A stretch of 59,005 nt of DNA from CAYOOT01 sp964405665 (GTDB taxonomy: Bacteria > Bdellovibrionota_C > UBA2361 > SZUA-149 > CAZDWZ01): the NCBI GenBank assembly GCA_964405665.1, contig CAYOOT010000009.1, positions 1-59,005 of the forward strand, given 5' to 3'. Shown here piece by piece: positions 50,555-59,005 of the stretch (positions are counted from its first letter, which is position 1; every line of letters begins with the position of its first letter). Made by a program: the position numbers and the translations under genes. The notes below the pieces were generated by a model. The model saw nothing but the letters and a program-made list of their open reading frames with translations, ran no database searches and was not told the origin of the DNA.

Positions 50555-51991
50555 CTACAGCTCTTCCTGTTCCCCAATCCCCAGCTTGTCCATCTTATAC
50601 TTCAAAATACGACGACTAATCCCCAATATTTCAGCAGCTTTGGTTTGCACGAAATTGCATTTTTTCAGGGCTTTGAGAATTAAATCTTTTTCAAAAGCTT
50701 TTTCTGCTTCTTCAAAGGGAATATTTCCTTCCATTACTTGGAGTTTTAGTTCTGAAGTAGAAGAGGACAATTGCTTAATTCTGGATGGGAGATCATTGAT
50801 GCCGATTTCATCTTTGTTGTTTAATGCTAAAATACTTTCCACGGCATTTTCTAGTTCTCGGACATTTCCTGGCCAGGAATATTTTTCAAAAGCAAGCAAG
50901 GCTTCATCTGTAAATTTTACTTCTCTGCCTCCATAAATTGGCGCTAATCTATTGGCAAAGTATTTTACCAAAGTGGGCACATCTTCCCGGCGCTTTCTAA
51001 GAGGCGGCATTTCTAGAGAAACTACATGGATGCGATAATATAAATCTTGTCGAAATTTTCCTTCCTGGATTGCAATTTCCAGATTACGATTGGTGGCAAC
51101 TAAAATGCGCACATCGACAGTGATTGGTTTGGAATGACCGACCCGATAAAATTCTTGTTCTTGCAGAAATCTCAAAATCTTAACCTGCACTGCCAGGCTT
51201 AATTCGCCGATTTCATCGAGAAATAAAGTTCCTTTATTGGCCAGCTCAAAATAACCAATTCGTTTCTCCACAGCATGAGTAAAAGCCCCTTTCTCGTGTC
51301 CAAAGAGTTCAGATTCAATTAGGCTTTCCGGAATTGCTGCACAATTAATTGCGACAAATGGTCCGTTTGCTCTGGGACTTCTTTTATGAATTTCTCTGGC
51401 GATTAATTCTTTTCCCGTTCCTGATTCTCCGGTAATTAAAACCGTTGTATCTCTACCTGCTACTTGATCAATTTTAGCAAACACCTCTTTCATTAGAGGA
51501 TGTTCACCGACAATTGAACCAAAATCTCCTTCAATTGGAGCAAGTCCCGGTCGGGATTCTTTAAAAGTTACAATAGCGTTGCTGCTGGAACTTGTAACTT
51601 TTTTATCTAATGTTTCAGAAATCAGCGTTAATAATTCATCAACATCATATGGTTTATTCAAATAATCAACTGCACCCACCTTCATTGCTTGCACTGCTGT
51701 TTTGATCGTATTGGAAGCTGAAATCATGATGATCGGAAGAGCCGGATGTTGATCTTTGATTTGTTCCAATAAAGCAATACCGTCAATACCAGGCATCATT
51801 ACATCTAAAATAATTAAATCAGGAATATTGAGCGGAGTTTCTTTGGAAGCAATGACGTTCCAGGCTTTATCCCCATTTTCTGCTAAAGTTACGTTATAGT
51901 TCCTTCCTAAGATTAGTTTCAAGGAATCACGAATTGAAGCTTCGTCATCGACAACTAATATATTTTTTTGTTCTGTTGAAATGTCTTCCAT
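50555..51991 (-). CDS. NtrC-family sigma-54-type response regulator
   Basis: A 478-residue response regulator: receiver domain 1-130 with phospho-acceptor D63 (LILDVMMPG), AAA+ domain about 155-395 with Walker A GESGTGKE (188-195) and Walker B TLFLDE (255-260), and a Fis-type HTH at the end (KAAEILGISRRILKYKMDKL). The sigma-54 contact loop, GAFTGA in most family members, reads GAFTHA here (235-240). No sensor kinase is next to it, so it is an orphan. Targets cannot be deduced. hemF lies divergent-free upstream on the same strand, 91 nt away. Confidence 0.92.
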   Translation of the reverse strand: MEDISTEQKNILVVDDEASIRDSLKLILGRNYNVTLAENGDKAWNVIASKETPLNIPDLIILDVMMPGIDGIALLEQIKDQHPALPIIMISASNTIKTAVQAMKVGAVDYLNKPYDVDELLTLISETLDKKVTSSSSNAIVTFKESRPGLAPIEGDFGSIVGEHPLMKEVFAKIDQVAGRDTTVLITGESGTGKELIAREIHKRSPRANGPFVAINCAAIPESLIESELFGHEKGAFTHAVEKRIGYFELANKGTLFLDEIGELSLAVQVKILRFLQEQEFYRVGHSKPITVDVRILVATNRNLEIAIQEGKFRQDLYYRIHVVSLEMPPLRKRREDVPTLVKYFANRLAPIYGGREVKFTDEALLAFEKYSWPGNVRELENAVESILALNNKDEIGINDLPSRIKQLSSSTSELKLQVMEGNIPFEEAEKAFEKDLILKALKKCNFVQTKAAEILGISRRILKYKMDKLGIGEQEEL

Positions 51992-52082
51992 AAAAATATG
52001 CTTTTTCTTTAGATGAAAAGGGATCGGAGAAAGGTTCAGAAATGTACTGATTTGTTCAAAAATGGACTAGAGTGCAGTCTTA

Positions 52083-52979
52083 TTAGATCCATTCCCTGGG
52101 GTGCTGTAGCACTTCTAAAAGCTTTGCTTCTGGACTATCAATTTTATGTTGAGGGCAATAATCCCAATGAACTACAGGGGGCAGAGACATCAGAATAGAT
52201 TCTGTTCTACCTCCGGTTTTAAGTCCGAACAATGTGCCGCGATCGTAGATTAAATTGAATTCTGCATATCTGCCGCGACGTTGCAGTTGAAATTTTTTTT
52301 GTTCTTCCGACCAGGGCAGATCTTTGGTTCTTTTGACAATTGGCAAATAGAAATTACACCAATTTTTTGCCAAATCTTGAACAAAAGAAAATATTTTTTC
52401 TAAATCTGCAGAATTGTCCTTGCCTAAATAATCGAAGAAAATGCCCCCGATTCCCCTTGTTTCCTGCCGATGGGGCAAGTAAAAATACTGATCACATTCT
52501 TTTTTAAAGATAGGATAATAGAGTGGATCATGGCGATCGCAAACATCCTTAATTGTTTGATGAAAATGTCTAGCGTCTTCTGCAAATAAATAATAAGGGC
52601 TTAAATCAGCTCCTCCGCCAAACCAAGAAAAATCAGAAACTTCTAAATATCTAAAGTTGGCATGAGTACTGGGAATCAATGGAGAAAAAGGATGAATAAC
52701 CAGGGATATTCCTGTGGCCGTATAAGGAAGTTCTTTATTCATTCCTGTGAGTTTCAGGCTCATGTCTTGCGGGAGTATTCCCGAAACTCTGCTAAAATTT
52801 ACTCCTGCTTTTTCAAAAATGTTGCCTGCAGTTAATACCCGAGTAATGCCGCCACCCTGGATACTGTCCTTCTTTTGCCAGAGATCTTCAGCAAATTTAT
52901 TATTTTCCTCCAAATTCTCAATTTCAGAACAAATAGTATTTTGAACTTCTTGGAATAAAAAAGCAGATTGATTTCTCAT
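52083..52979 (-). CDS. hemF: Oxygen-dependent coproporphyrinogen III oxidase
   Basis: Converts coproporphyrinogen III to protoporphyrinogen IX with O2 in heme synthesis. The 298 residues match HemF: GGGITRVLTAGNIFEKAGVN at the start, FRYLEVSDFSWFGGGADLSP, and the C-terminal RYAEFNLIYDRGTLFGLKTG, then ILMSLPPVV. The conserved metal-linked His/Asp residues in DARHFHQTIKD are present. The oxygen requirement suggests an aerobic or microaerobic lifestyle. It reads towards the NtrC-like gene. Confidence 0.95.
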   Translation of the reverse strand: MRNQSAFLFQEVQNTICSEIENLEENNKFAEDLWQKKDSIQGGGITRVLTAGNIFEKAGVNFSRVSGILPQDMSLKLTGMNKELPYTATGISLVIHPFSPLIPSTHANFRYLEVSDFSWFGGGADLSPYYLFAEDARHFHQTIKDVCDRHDPLYYPIFKKECDQYFYLPHRQETRGIGGIFFDYLGKDNSADLEKIFSFVQDLAKNWCNFYLPIVKRTKDLPWSEEQKKFQLQRRGRYAEFNLIYDRGTLFGLKTGGRTESILMSLPPVVHWDYCPQHKIDSPEAKLLEVLQHPREWI

Positions 52980-53132
52980 AATTTTACAGATGAATACATA
53001 AAGAACTAGATTATTACAAGAAGCTTAAAAAATAAAGAATTCCGATAAAGTAACAGAGCTAATCATTAATCATTTTTCTGCCGTTAAATATCGATAGTAG
53101 CCTTAATGAAAAGGTAAAATGGATTTTAAGCA

Positions 53133-54035
53133 ATGTCACTGATCGACAAAATTAATGCTTCGCTATTGATCAAACTCGCCTCCGGCAGTTCTGTAGATAC
53201 AGCAGCTTCCAAAATTAACGGCAAAGGAGCTAATTCCTCTTTTGGCGGAGATGCCGTAAATCTAAGTGAAAGTTTAAAAAATATTGCACTTGCTTTTAAA
53301 AATTCTGATGCCAGATTAATTAGTCCTATTGCAGTTCTTGGAGGGACAAAACAAATTTTATCAGAATTAAAAAATATCAATTCCCAATTAATTGATCTTG
53401 CTCAAAGAGCCTCATTAGAAGATACATCTGACGATGAAAGGAGCAGTATCAATCTTCGATTTCAAGAATTGGTGCAAGATTATCGACAGATCTTAGATAG
53501 TTCTACGGTTAATGATATCGATCTGCGTACAAAAAGCGATCTTGGCGATTTGTTAAAATATGCCGGTATCGATTTATTTTCTAATTCCGATTTAGCAAAA
53601 GCATTCTCGGAACTTGCCCCTGTAGATGGAGAAATAGGATATTCCTCGATTGCCAAAGAAGATGTTGTCATAGTCTCACAATCGGGGGATATTGAAGTTG
53701 GAAGAGCCAATGGATCAAGCGATCCCTTGGAAGAAGATTTGCAAAGCAGATCCGGGGCGACAATCGCTTATAATACATTGCTCGAATTACAAAAAGATTT
53801 GGAAAATGATCAAAAAAATGTTGGAGTAATGATTAAGGAAATTGTTGGTGCCAGTAATTTTTCTTTTGTCGGAAACAGTGCCAGTATTGAACTCTTGGAT
53901 TCCAATCTGAATTCCTCTAGTCCGGAAGAACTGGCCAAAGAATTAGTTAGACAAATAAAATCCCAAGCTAGTGATCATAGAATTGCAGAACATAGCGATA
54001 TAGATCGCTTCTTAGCCCAAGATTTATTAAGTTAA
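53133..54035 (+). CDS. Flagellin-like protein, solitary
   Basis: A 300-residue protein, acidic, Ser- and Asp-rich, with no signal peptide. Residues about 70-130 (KNINSQLIDLAQRASLEDTS, then ERSSINLRFQELVQDYRQIL) resemble the N-terminal D1 helices of flagellin, including the pattern of 'DxxRxxxxxEFQ'. The end (about 265-300, EELAKELVRQIKSQASDHRI) resembles the flagellin C-terminal helix. The D2/D3 area is short. No flagellar gene (hook, motor, FliS) is in this window. It may be a divergent flagellin, a hook-filament junction protein or an exported homologue. The gene overlaps the end of the convergent GT39 gene by 4 nt. The family call is inference from pattern. Confidence 0.55.
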   Translation: MSLIDKINASLLIKLASGSSVDTAASKINGKGANSSFGGDAVNLSESLKNIALAFKNSDARLISPIAVLGGTKQILSELKNINSQLIDLAQRASLEDTSDDERSSINLRFQELVQDYRQILDSSTVNDIDLRTKSDLGDLLKYAGIDLFSNSDLAKAFSELAPVDGEIGYSSIAKEDVVIVSQSGDIEVGRANGSSDPLEEDLQSRSGATIAYNTLLELQKDLENDQKNVGVMIKEIVGASNFSFVGNSASIELLDSNLNSSSPEELAKELVRQIKSQASDHRIAEHSDIDRFLAQDLLS

Positions 54036-55666
54036 TTCTTTATAAAATTTTTCGGAATAATCTCTTTGTTAAAAGCTGCAATTACCAAAAGTCTTTTTCT
54101 TTGATCTCTTTTATGTAATTTAATTGTTGCTTTTGCGCCTAATTTTAAAACCTCTTCAAAATTATTTTTATTGGTTAATACAAAATCTACTTCATTATTT
54201 TCTACAAGAGTTTTTAATTTGGCAAAATCATGTATTTCAATTTGTTCCAAGGGTGCCATCGCAAAATATAGCATTTCATGATTGGCCAGTTTGGGAGCAT
54301 GGTAAAATGCAATTTTTGGATTTTTATTATGGGCAAAACCATAGTTGCGAATATCGTCCACAATTTTATCTGCAGCATTCTTTCTAAAACGTGTCAGAAA
54401 AAATTTGGCTGTTTGAAAGTTGCCATAACCTAAGATAGCAATGCTATAAAAAATAAAGAGAGAGCAAATAATTATTTTATAATTTTTTAGAGAATTTAAA
54501 AAAGAGCTGTTTTTAAAAGAAGTTCTTAAATAATTAACAGCTTGAGAAATAGTTGCTCCAATTAAAATTGCCATCGCTGGCAACGCTGGTAAAATATACC
54601 ATTCTAATTTTGATTTCATGGCATTTTGAACAAGGACTGGGACAGTTGCCCAGCAAAGTAAAAACAAATAACGTCGATCTTTGGATTTATAAATTTGATA
54701 TAAAGCAAACAGTATTGCGATAAAAAGTAATTCCGGCGGAACCAATCGGCGTTTCTCAACAATCGTATTCCAATAAAACCAATGATGGTTGACGTTATGA
54801 AAGCCTTGAACCGCTCTTTTATATACTTCAGAAACCAATAATCCCTGCCAGGCAATTTTCGCATTTTCACCTTGTGCCAGAATATATGTGGCCGGCAGCA
54901 ATAAAGCGATCAAGATGGAAGACAATATTTGTATTGGATTTTTAGATAGGACCTGTTTTGCTTTGCCCGTTAAAAGTAAATAAATTGCAATAATGATATA
55001 AGAAAAATAACCAGCAACATTTTTTGTCAAAGCCGCCAAACCAACTAATATTCCACCGCTCAACGAAAGTGCGTTGATATATTTAATTTTGTTTTTAATA
55101 ATTGCTTCAATCAGATACCAACCGCAGATCGTTCCCAAAGTTAATAATAAGATCATCATGCTATCTTGTACGGCATTGCGAACTCCATGTCCGTAAAAAA
55201 ATGATTGACTGCTGAATAAAGCTAAACAGGAAAAATATCCGGCAATCCTTGAAGCAAACAAGGCTCGGGCAAAAAGAAACAAACAGAGACTGATTGCAAT
55301 ACCTGTTAAACCATCAACAACTCGATAAGAGAAATTTGATTCTCCAAGAATTTTAACCGCGCCGGCGACGAGCCACATCTTAAATGGTGGTTTATTATAA
55401 TAAAGGCGACCATGATAATAGGGGTGAAGATAGTCCCCCGTTTTATTCATTCCTTGAACTACCAGACTATGAGTGGTTTGATCCCCAGCCCCAAATGAAC
55501 CATCTCCGATTTTATATAAACACATGAAAATGGAGAAAAGTGTTATCAGTAAAAGATCAAAACAAAGAAAAGCGAATTTATAACGGGCTTGTAAGGGATA
55601 ATTTTTAAAATTATTCAGATCATTAGAATTAGTTTCTTCTTTGATAACTTCTTTTAAATTATGCAT
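54032..55666 (-). CDS. GT39-family membrane glycosyltransferase (ArnT/PMT-like)
   Basis: A 544-residue integral membrane protein with about 11-12 hydrophobic segments. The first periplasmic loop carries GAGDQTTHSLVVQGM and then YYNKPPFKMWLVA, the acidic and KPP motifs of the ArnT/dolichyl-phosphate-mannose transferase clan, which uses polyprenyl-phosphate sugars. It could transfer a sugar to lipid A or an envelope polymer. The C-terminus (about 430-544) is soluble. It is read with the short exported gene upstream (12-nt gap). Confidence 0.87.
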   Translation of the reverse strand: MHNLKEVIKEETNSNDLNNFKNYPLQARYKFAFLCFDLLLITLFSIFMCLYKIGDGSFGAGDQTTHSLVVQGMNKTGDYLHPYYHGRLYYNKPPFKMWLVAGAVKILGESNFSYRVVDGLTGIAISLCLFLFARALFASRIAGYFSCLALFSSQSFFYGHGVRNAVQDSMMILLLTLGTICGWYLIEAIIKNKIKYINALSLSGGILVGLAALTKNVAGYFSYIIIAIYLLLTGKAKQVLSKNPIQILSSILIALLLPATYILAQGENAKIAWQGLLVSEVYKRAVQGFHNVNHHWFYWNTIVEKRRLVPPELLFIAILFALYQIYKSKDRRYLFLLCWATVPVLVQNAMKSKLEWYILPALPAMAILIGATISQAVNYLRTSFKNSSFLNSLKNYKIIICSLFIFYSIAILGYGNFQTAKFFLTRFRKNAADKIVDDIRNYGFAHNKNPKIAFYHAPKLANHEMLYFAMAPLEQIEIHDFAKLKTLVENNEVDFVLTNKNNFEEVLKLGAKATIKLHKRDQRKRLLVIAAFNKEIIPKNFIKN

Positions 55667-55678
55667 TTTCTTAATTAT

Positions 55679-55981
55679 CTATCTAACTGGCGAAGGAGTT
55701 GGTTTAGCTATCAGTGATTCTTCATCAATAAGAATATGGGCATCCCCTTTTAATTTTGTTTTTTCTTCATCCGCAAAGGGTTCAGGAGCTTTACTGACTT
55801 CCACAGGACCTTTTGTCGACCAAACTTTGACAGTTTTTCCAGTAGGTGTAACCACTTCCTCGCCGGGAATAAATTCTTTAGATTTTTTGTAGTTGGCGCT
55901 GCTTTTATCTTCATTTGTTTCCGCTTTGGCTACTCCCAAAGTTAGCAACAAAAGTAAAAATATTCGTATTAAAACAAACAA
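55679..55981 (-). CDS. Small exported hypothetical protein
   Basis: A 100-residue precursor with a signal peptide (about 1-20, ending AKA). The mature part is charged and Lys/Pro-rich with EVVTPTGKTVKVWSTKGP in the middle. The start is TTG 55981, supported by AAAGGAG 8 nt upstream. It precedes the GT39 gene by 12 nt. No family recognised. Confidence 0.6.
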   Translation of the reverse strand: MFVLIRIFLLLLLTLGVAKAETNEDKSSANYKKSKEFIPGEEVVTPTGKTVKVWSTKGPVEVSKAPEPFADEEKTKLKGDAHILIDEESLIAKPTPSPVR

Positions 55982-56075
55982 CTTGCCATCTCCTTTAAAA
56001 TTGCTGAAAATAAAAAAAATTAGTATAAAGAATTTAGATTATACTTAAAAACTATGGCTGTCAAAAGAATGATTT

Positions 56076-56759
56076 ATGGCTACAAATACTAAATTTCGTC
56101 TGGTAATTTTGCTTTCCGGCAGAGGCTCAAACTTTAGAGCAATTTATGATTACCTGAAGAAAAAAAATCTACCTATTGAAATTTCTCTAGTCCTTTCCGA
56201 TCAGGAAACTGCTGCTGGTGTGAAATTTGCAAAAGAGAATAATATTCCTACATTGATTGTTAAACGAAATCCCAAAGAAATTACGAATCAAGAATTTAAT
56301 GAGCTTCTTGCACTAGAAGCAAAAAAAGTAAATCCAGACTTGATCGTGCTGACCGGTTTCATGCGTGTGTTGACCAATGATTTTATTAAAAATTTTCCAA
56401 CAAAAATTATCAATATCCATCCTTCATTGCTACCATCTTTTAGGGGTTTACACGGCCAAAAGCAAGCTTTCTTTGCGGGAGTTAAATTTTCCGGTTGTAC
56501 TGTACATATGGTTACAGAAGAGTTAGATGCCGGACCAATTATTGCCCAAGCCATTGTTCCAGTGCTCCCTCAAGATAATGAGGCTCTTTTGTCGGCAAGA
56601 ATTCTTCAACACGAGCATCAATTACTGCCAGCGGTAGTGGAAGCAATTGCTTTTGGAAAAATTAAAATGGACAAAAATGCAAAAGGAGAAATTATTATTC
56701 AAAATAACGCTCCTCTTGGTTTTAGTGAAAAAGATGTTCTTTTCAGCATTAAAACTTAG
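56076..56759 (+). CDS. purN: Phosphoribosylglycinamide formyltransferase
   Basis: The third step of purine synthesis: transfers formyl from 10-formyl-THF to GAR. The 227 residues show LLSGRGSNFRAI at the phosphate site, GFMRVLTNDF, the catalytic INIHPSLLPSFRG (Asn and His) and VTEELDAGPIIAQ with the catalytic Asp. Slightly longer than the usual 210 because of the C-terminal 20 residues. It is followed within 12 nt by the flippase gene, so the two are probably co-transcribed even though their roles differ. Confidence 0.95.
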   Translation: MATNTKFRLVILLSGRGSNFRAIYDYLKKKNLPIEISLVLSDQETAAGVKFAKENNIPTLIVKRNPKEITNQEFNELLALEAKKVNPDLIVLTGFMRVLTNDFIKNFPTKIINIHPSLLPSFRGLHGQKQAFFAGVKFSGCTVHMVTEELDAGPIIAQAIVPVLPQDNEALLSARILQHEHQLLPAVVEAIAFGKIKMDKNAKGEIIIQNNAPLGFSEKDVLFSIKT

Positions 56760-56771
56760 CTCAAATTATTT

Positions 56772-58253
56772 GTGCAAAACAATAATCTTGAATTAAAGCA
56801 ATCGCAAAGCCTGATCCAAAAAGGGATCTTTTGGTTTTTTTCCACCTCCCTTATTTGGCAAGCTACTTCTTGGATCCTGACATTATTAACCGCCAGAATT
56901 CTTAGCGCCAGAGACTATGGTTTGCTGGCTATCTCCGACGCTTTTTTCCCTTATTTGTTGATGATTTGCACTTTTAAAATTGATGAATGGCTTTTACAGA
57001 ACAAAGATGACGAGGAATTTGAGGAAAGAACATTAAGCAGTGCGATGACGATACTTGTGATCACGGCAATTTCCTGCACTGCCTTGGGAATATTTTTTGC
57101 ACCAATAATTGCTCGATATTATTCTTATCCTGAATTAGCTCTTCCACTGCAGCTCGTCAGTTTGATTTTCATTCCCCGGGCATTAAGAGTTATTCCTGAA
57201 GCTAAAATGAGGATAAAATTTAGCTTTAAAGAAATTGCCATCGTGAATTTAATTTTGGGAATCAGTCGCGGTTTGCTCCAACTATTTCTTGCATATCTGG
57301 GATTTCAATATTGGTCTCTTGTGATCGGCGGAATTTTCTTTGAAGTGGCATTAACGGCATTTTTTCTTAAAAAAGAAGGCTTATTTTTGAGACTTAGTTT
57401 CGATAAGGAAATTTTCAAAAAAATATTGACCTATGGTTTTTATGCCACAGGGGCGACCGCTTTATGGGTAATTTTTTCTACCTCAGATAATCTTATTGTC
57501 GGCAAGCTTTTTGGAATAGAAACTCTTGGATTTTATGCAATGGCTTATTTTATCAGCGATCTTGTTTTTTCAAAATTAAATTCTTTCCTCTCACCTGTAT
57601 TAACCCCCTACTATTCCAATATTAAAGATAATAAAATTGAGCTGGTTTCTACGTTTTTAAAATATAATCAATTAATAATCAGTATTGTTTTTCCGGTTTA
57701 TATTTTTATTGCCCTCTGTGCCGAGGAAATTACCAGTGTTTTTTTAGGGGCAAAATGGGCAGATTTGGTATATCCCCTAAAATTTCTTGCTTTATTGGGA
57801 ATAATTAAATCACTCAATGCCAATGTCTCTCTTCTTTTTAATGCAATTGGTAAACCGAAATATAATTTTTATACTTCTTTAGTTTGTGCTTTAGTTTTGC
57901 CTCTTTCTTTCTATGTTTTGGGAAAAAATTTCGGGCTAGAGGGAATTTTTTATACTTGGTTGATTATTTATCCTCCCCTCGGACCAATCTTGCAGATAGT
58001 TTTAATTATTAAAGAGCTTAAAATTAAACCGGCGAAATATTTGTTAAATATTTTGCAACCGTTTATATGTTGTCTGATCTTTGTAATTCCCTTGATCTTT
58101 TTGCAAACAAAATACTTAGTTGCCCTCAGCTCAGCTAAGTTTTTAATGCTGGAAGCTGTAGTCGCTATTGCACTTTATTTCTTAACGTATCTAGTTTTGT
58201 TTAGAAAAAGATTTTTTCAATTATATTTTACTTTAGTGCCAAGAAGTTTGTAA
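56772..58253 (+). CDS. Wzx-type polysaccharide/lipid-linked oligosaccharide flippase
   Basis: A 493-residue membrane protein of the MOP superfamily with 12-14 predicted helices and no other domain. The start is GTG 56772, as no ATG precedes the first helix. The pattern with LLTARILSARDYGLLAISDA near the N-terminus and FSTSDNLIVGKLFGIETLG in the middle fits oligosaccharide translocases that flip undecaprenyl-linked units. Together with GT39 and the GT4-TPR protein it implies a surface polysaccharide or O-antigen. The substrate is unknown. Confidence 0.88.
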   Translation: MQNNNLELKQSQSLIQKGIFWFFSTSLIWQATSWILTLLTARILSARDYGLLAISDAFFPYLLMICTFKIDEWLLQNKDDEEFEERTLSSAMTILVITAISCTALGIFFAPIIARYYSYPELALPLQLVSLIFIPRALRVIPEAKMRIKFSFKEIAIVNLILGISRGLLQLFLAYLGFQYWSLVIGGIFFEVALTAFFLKKEGLFLRLSFDKEIFKKILTYGFYATGATALWVIFSTSDNLIVGKLFGIETLGFYAMAYFISDLVFSKLNSFLSPVLTPYYSNIKDNKIELVSTFLKYNQLIISIVFPVYIFIALCAEEITSVFLGAKWADLVYPLKFLALLGIIKSLNANVSLLFNAIGKPKYNFYTSLVCALVLPLSFYVLGKNFGLEGIFYTWLIIYPPLGPILQIVLIIKELKIKPAKYLLNILQPFICCLIFVIPLIFLQTKYLVALSSAKFLMLEAVVAIALYFLTYLVLFRKRFFQLYFTLVPRSL

Positions 58254-58261
58254 ATCTTTAA

Positions 58262-58534
58262 TTAAAGAGATTGTCGAATACCCAACCATTTTCTTTCTTC
58301 TATATCCAATTCTATTTTATCAGTGTGTGCAATATAATATTCCTTTATTGGATTGTTTCGATGCAAAAGAATATATTTTTTCATGGCATCATTTGAGTTG
58401 AGAAATTTTTCAACTACTATAATTTCATCTATAACTCTTTTATTGTTTTCAGAATGTGCTGCTATTGCTTCTAGGAGTAACCATGAATTGTGATAATTTT
58501 CTCTTATTTTCTGCCAACAATTAGCTGTTTTCAT
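58262..58534 (-). CDS. Small hypothetical protein, downstream gene of a pair
   Basis: A 90-residue protein with CWQKIRENYHNSWLLLEAIA at the start and AHTDKIELDIEERKWLGIR at the end. The W-x3-I-x3-Y-x3-W pattern recalls a class of short proteins widespread in cyanobacteria and planctomycetes, but no function is known to me. The ATG overlaps the upstream gene's stop by 4 nt (ATGA), so both are translated together. The pair's small size is compatible with a toxin-antitoxin or regulator arrangement; there is no direct evidence. Confidence 0.6.
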   Translation of the reverse strand: MKTANCWQKIRENYHNSWLLLEAIAAHSENNKRVIDEIIVVEKFLNSNDAMKKYILLHRNNPIKEYYIAHTDKIELDIEERKWLGIRQSL

Positions 58535-58743
58535 AAAGATATTTCCCGAGATATCTTACATTCTAAATAATCCTTATTTGAACTGCAAGCGGGACTTCTT
58601 AAATCAAGTTTCAATAGTTCTGAAAGCAGAATATTAAGCTTTAGCAAATAGTTATCTTCTTGCCCGGGCTTTATCTCCCATTTTAATTCTAAATCTCCAT
58701 TTTTTAATATTGAAATGTCTAAAAAATTTGCTGTATTTTCCAC
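58531..58743 (-). CDS. Small hypothetical protein, upstream gene of a pair
   Basis: A 70-residue acidic protein starting GTG 58743 (AGGGGGA lies 3 nt before it). The sequence with FLDISILKNGDLELKWEIKP suggests a small beta-rich domain. No family recognised. It is translationally coupled to the gene at 58262-58534. Confidence 0.55.
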   Translation of the reverse strand: MENTANFLDISILKNGDLELKWEIKPGQEDNYLLKLNILLSELLKLDLRSPACSSNKDYLECKISREISL

Positions 58744-58903
58744 AAATCCCCCTAAAAAATTAATAACTAGGGGTAATTTTCGCTTAATCTGTTAACAGTG
58801 CTTCAAGATCAAGAATATTTAATCAAGAAATATAACGTTTTCGAGACTGTAAATTAAACTGTGTAATTAATTGGAATTTCCGTATACATAATTAAAAGCA
58901 TAA

Positions 58904-59005
58904 TACGTACTGAGGGCGGACTTTAGTCCGCTTATTTCCAAATATTTTAATATAGCAGAATAAAAGTTTGGTATTAAGCGGACTAAAGTCCGCGCTCCGT
59001 ACGTA
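58904..59005. repeat. AAGCGGACTAAAGTCC palindromic repeat at the right edge
   Basis: The left end TACGTACTGAGGGCGGACTT...AGTCCGCTTA and the right end TAAGCGGACTAAAGTCCGCG...CTCCGTACGTA are inverted copies of about 30 nt around an AT-rich core. The outermost TACGTAC/GTACGTA is a short palindrome at both ends. The internal AAGCGGACTAAAG recurs at 21749. Position 58744-58903 upstream shows nothing else that I can name. Confidence 0.8.

Noticed and set aside
1..59005. CRISPR array
   Set aside because: The repeats are dispersed palindromes; no regular direct repeats with spacers are present, even near the Cas4-like gene.

Overview
The window is a gene-dense, AT-rich chromosomal segment of a Gram-negative bacterium. 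The evidence is a lipid A/Kdo gene block (lpxB, msbA, waaA), the outer-membrane lipoprotein carrier LolA, a Pal-type lipoprotein, a DsbD-type periplasmic reductase and several lipoproteins. A CarD-type regulator next to ispD, a Gfo/Idh/MocA dehydrogenase heading the lpxB operon, an NtrC-type regulator and the large NAD-dependent glutamate dehydrogenase suggest a deltaproteobacterium-like or Bdellovibrionota-like lineage, or a related candidate phylum. The sequence alone does not fix the phylum. HemF, which uses oxygen, suggests oxygen is available. There is no rRNA, CRISPR array, complete transposase or prophage block.

Layout. 1-6.2 kb: glutamate synthase gltB-gltD (minus). 6.5-8.4 kb: efp with a hydrolase-like partner (plus), then an IHF/HU protein with a small companion and tRNA-Arg(CCT) (minus). 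8.8-15.1 kb: an M23 lipoprotein and the lipid A operon (gnnA-like dehydrogenase, lpxB, msbA, waaA; minus). 15.3-21.7 kb: an AsmA-like protein and NAD-glutamate dehydrogenase (plus). 21.9-26 kb: isochorismatase-like hydrolase, alpha/beta hydrolase and a GT4-TPR fusion (minus). 26-27.2 kb: a membrane-anchored Cas4-like protein coupled to a CDGSH iron-sulfur protein (plus). 27.2-34.7 kb: argD, ispD, carD-like, rimI, pheT, pheS, rplT, rpmI (minus). 35-37.8 kb: HTH protein, SDR and mgtE (plus). 37.9-41.1 kb: an exported HEAT/hydrolase-like protein, a PfkB sugar/nucleoside kinase and an exported unknown (minus). 41.1-46.2 kb: FAD oxidoreductase, DsbD/ScsB-type reductase and pgi (plus). 46.4-49.2 kb: two small proteins, rimO and lolA (minus). 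49.4-53 kb: pal (plus), a small membrane protein, an NtrC-family regulator and hemF. 53.1-59 kb: a solitary flagellin-like protein, a GT39 glycosyltransferase, purN, a Wzx-like flippase and a small unknown gene pair.

Functionally, three themes stand out: envelope building (lipid A, Lol/Pal, peptidoglycan hydrolase, O-antigen or polysaccharide flippase, glycosyltransferases), nitrogen flow through glutamate (GOGAT, GDH, ArgD), and translation (EF-P, L35/L20, PheRS, RimI, RimO).

The most unusual aspect is a dense population of palindromic repeats between genes. At least four families are visible: GTAGGGGCA..., CTGGAGCGCGGACG..., AAGCGGACTAAAGTCC... and GAGATGAAGGCTGAG.... One copy of the first family lies in frame inside pheT, and one supplies the stop codon of pgi. 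Other standouts are a perfect 15-bp inverted repeat that buries the start codon of an SDR gene, a 15-bp inverted repeat bracketing pal, and the membrane Cas4-like/CDGSH pair.
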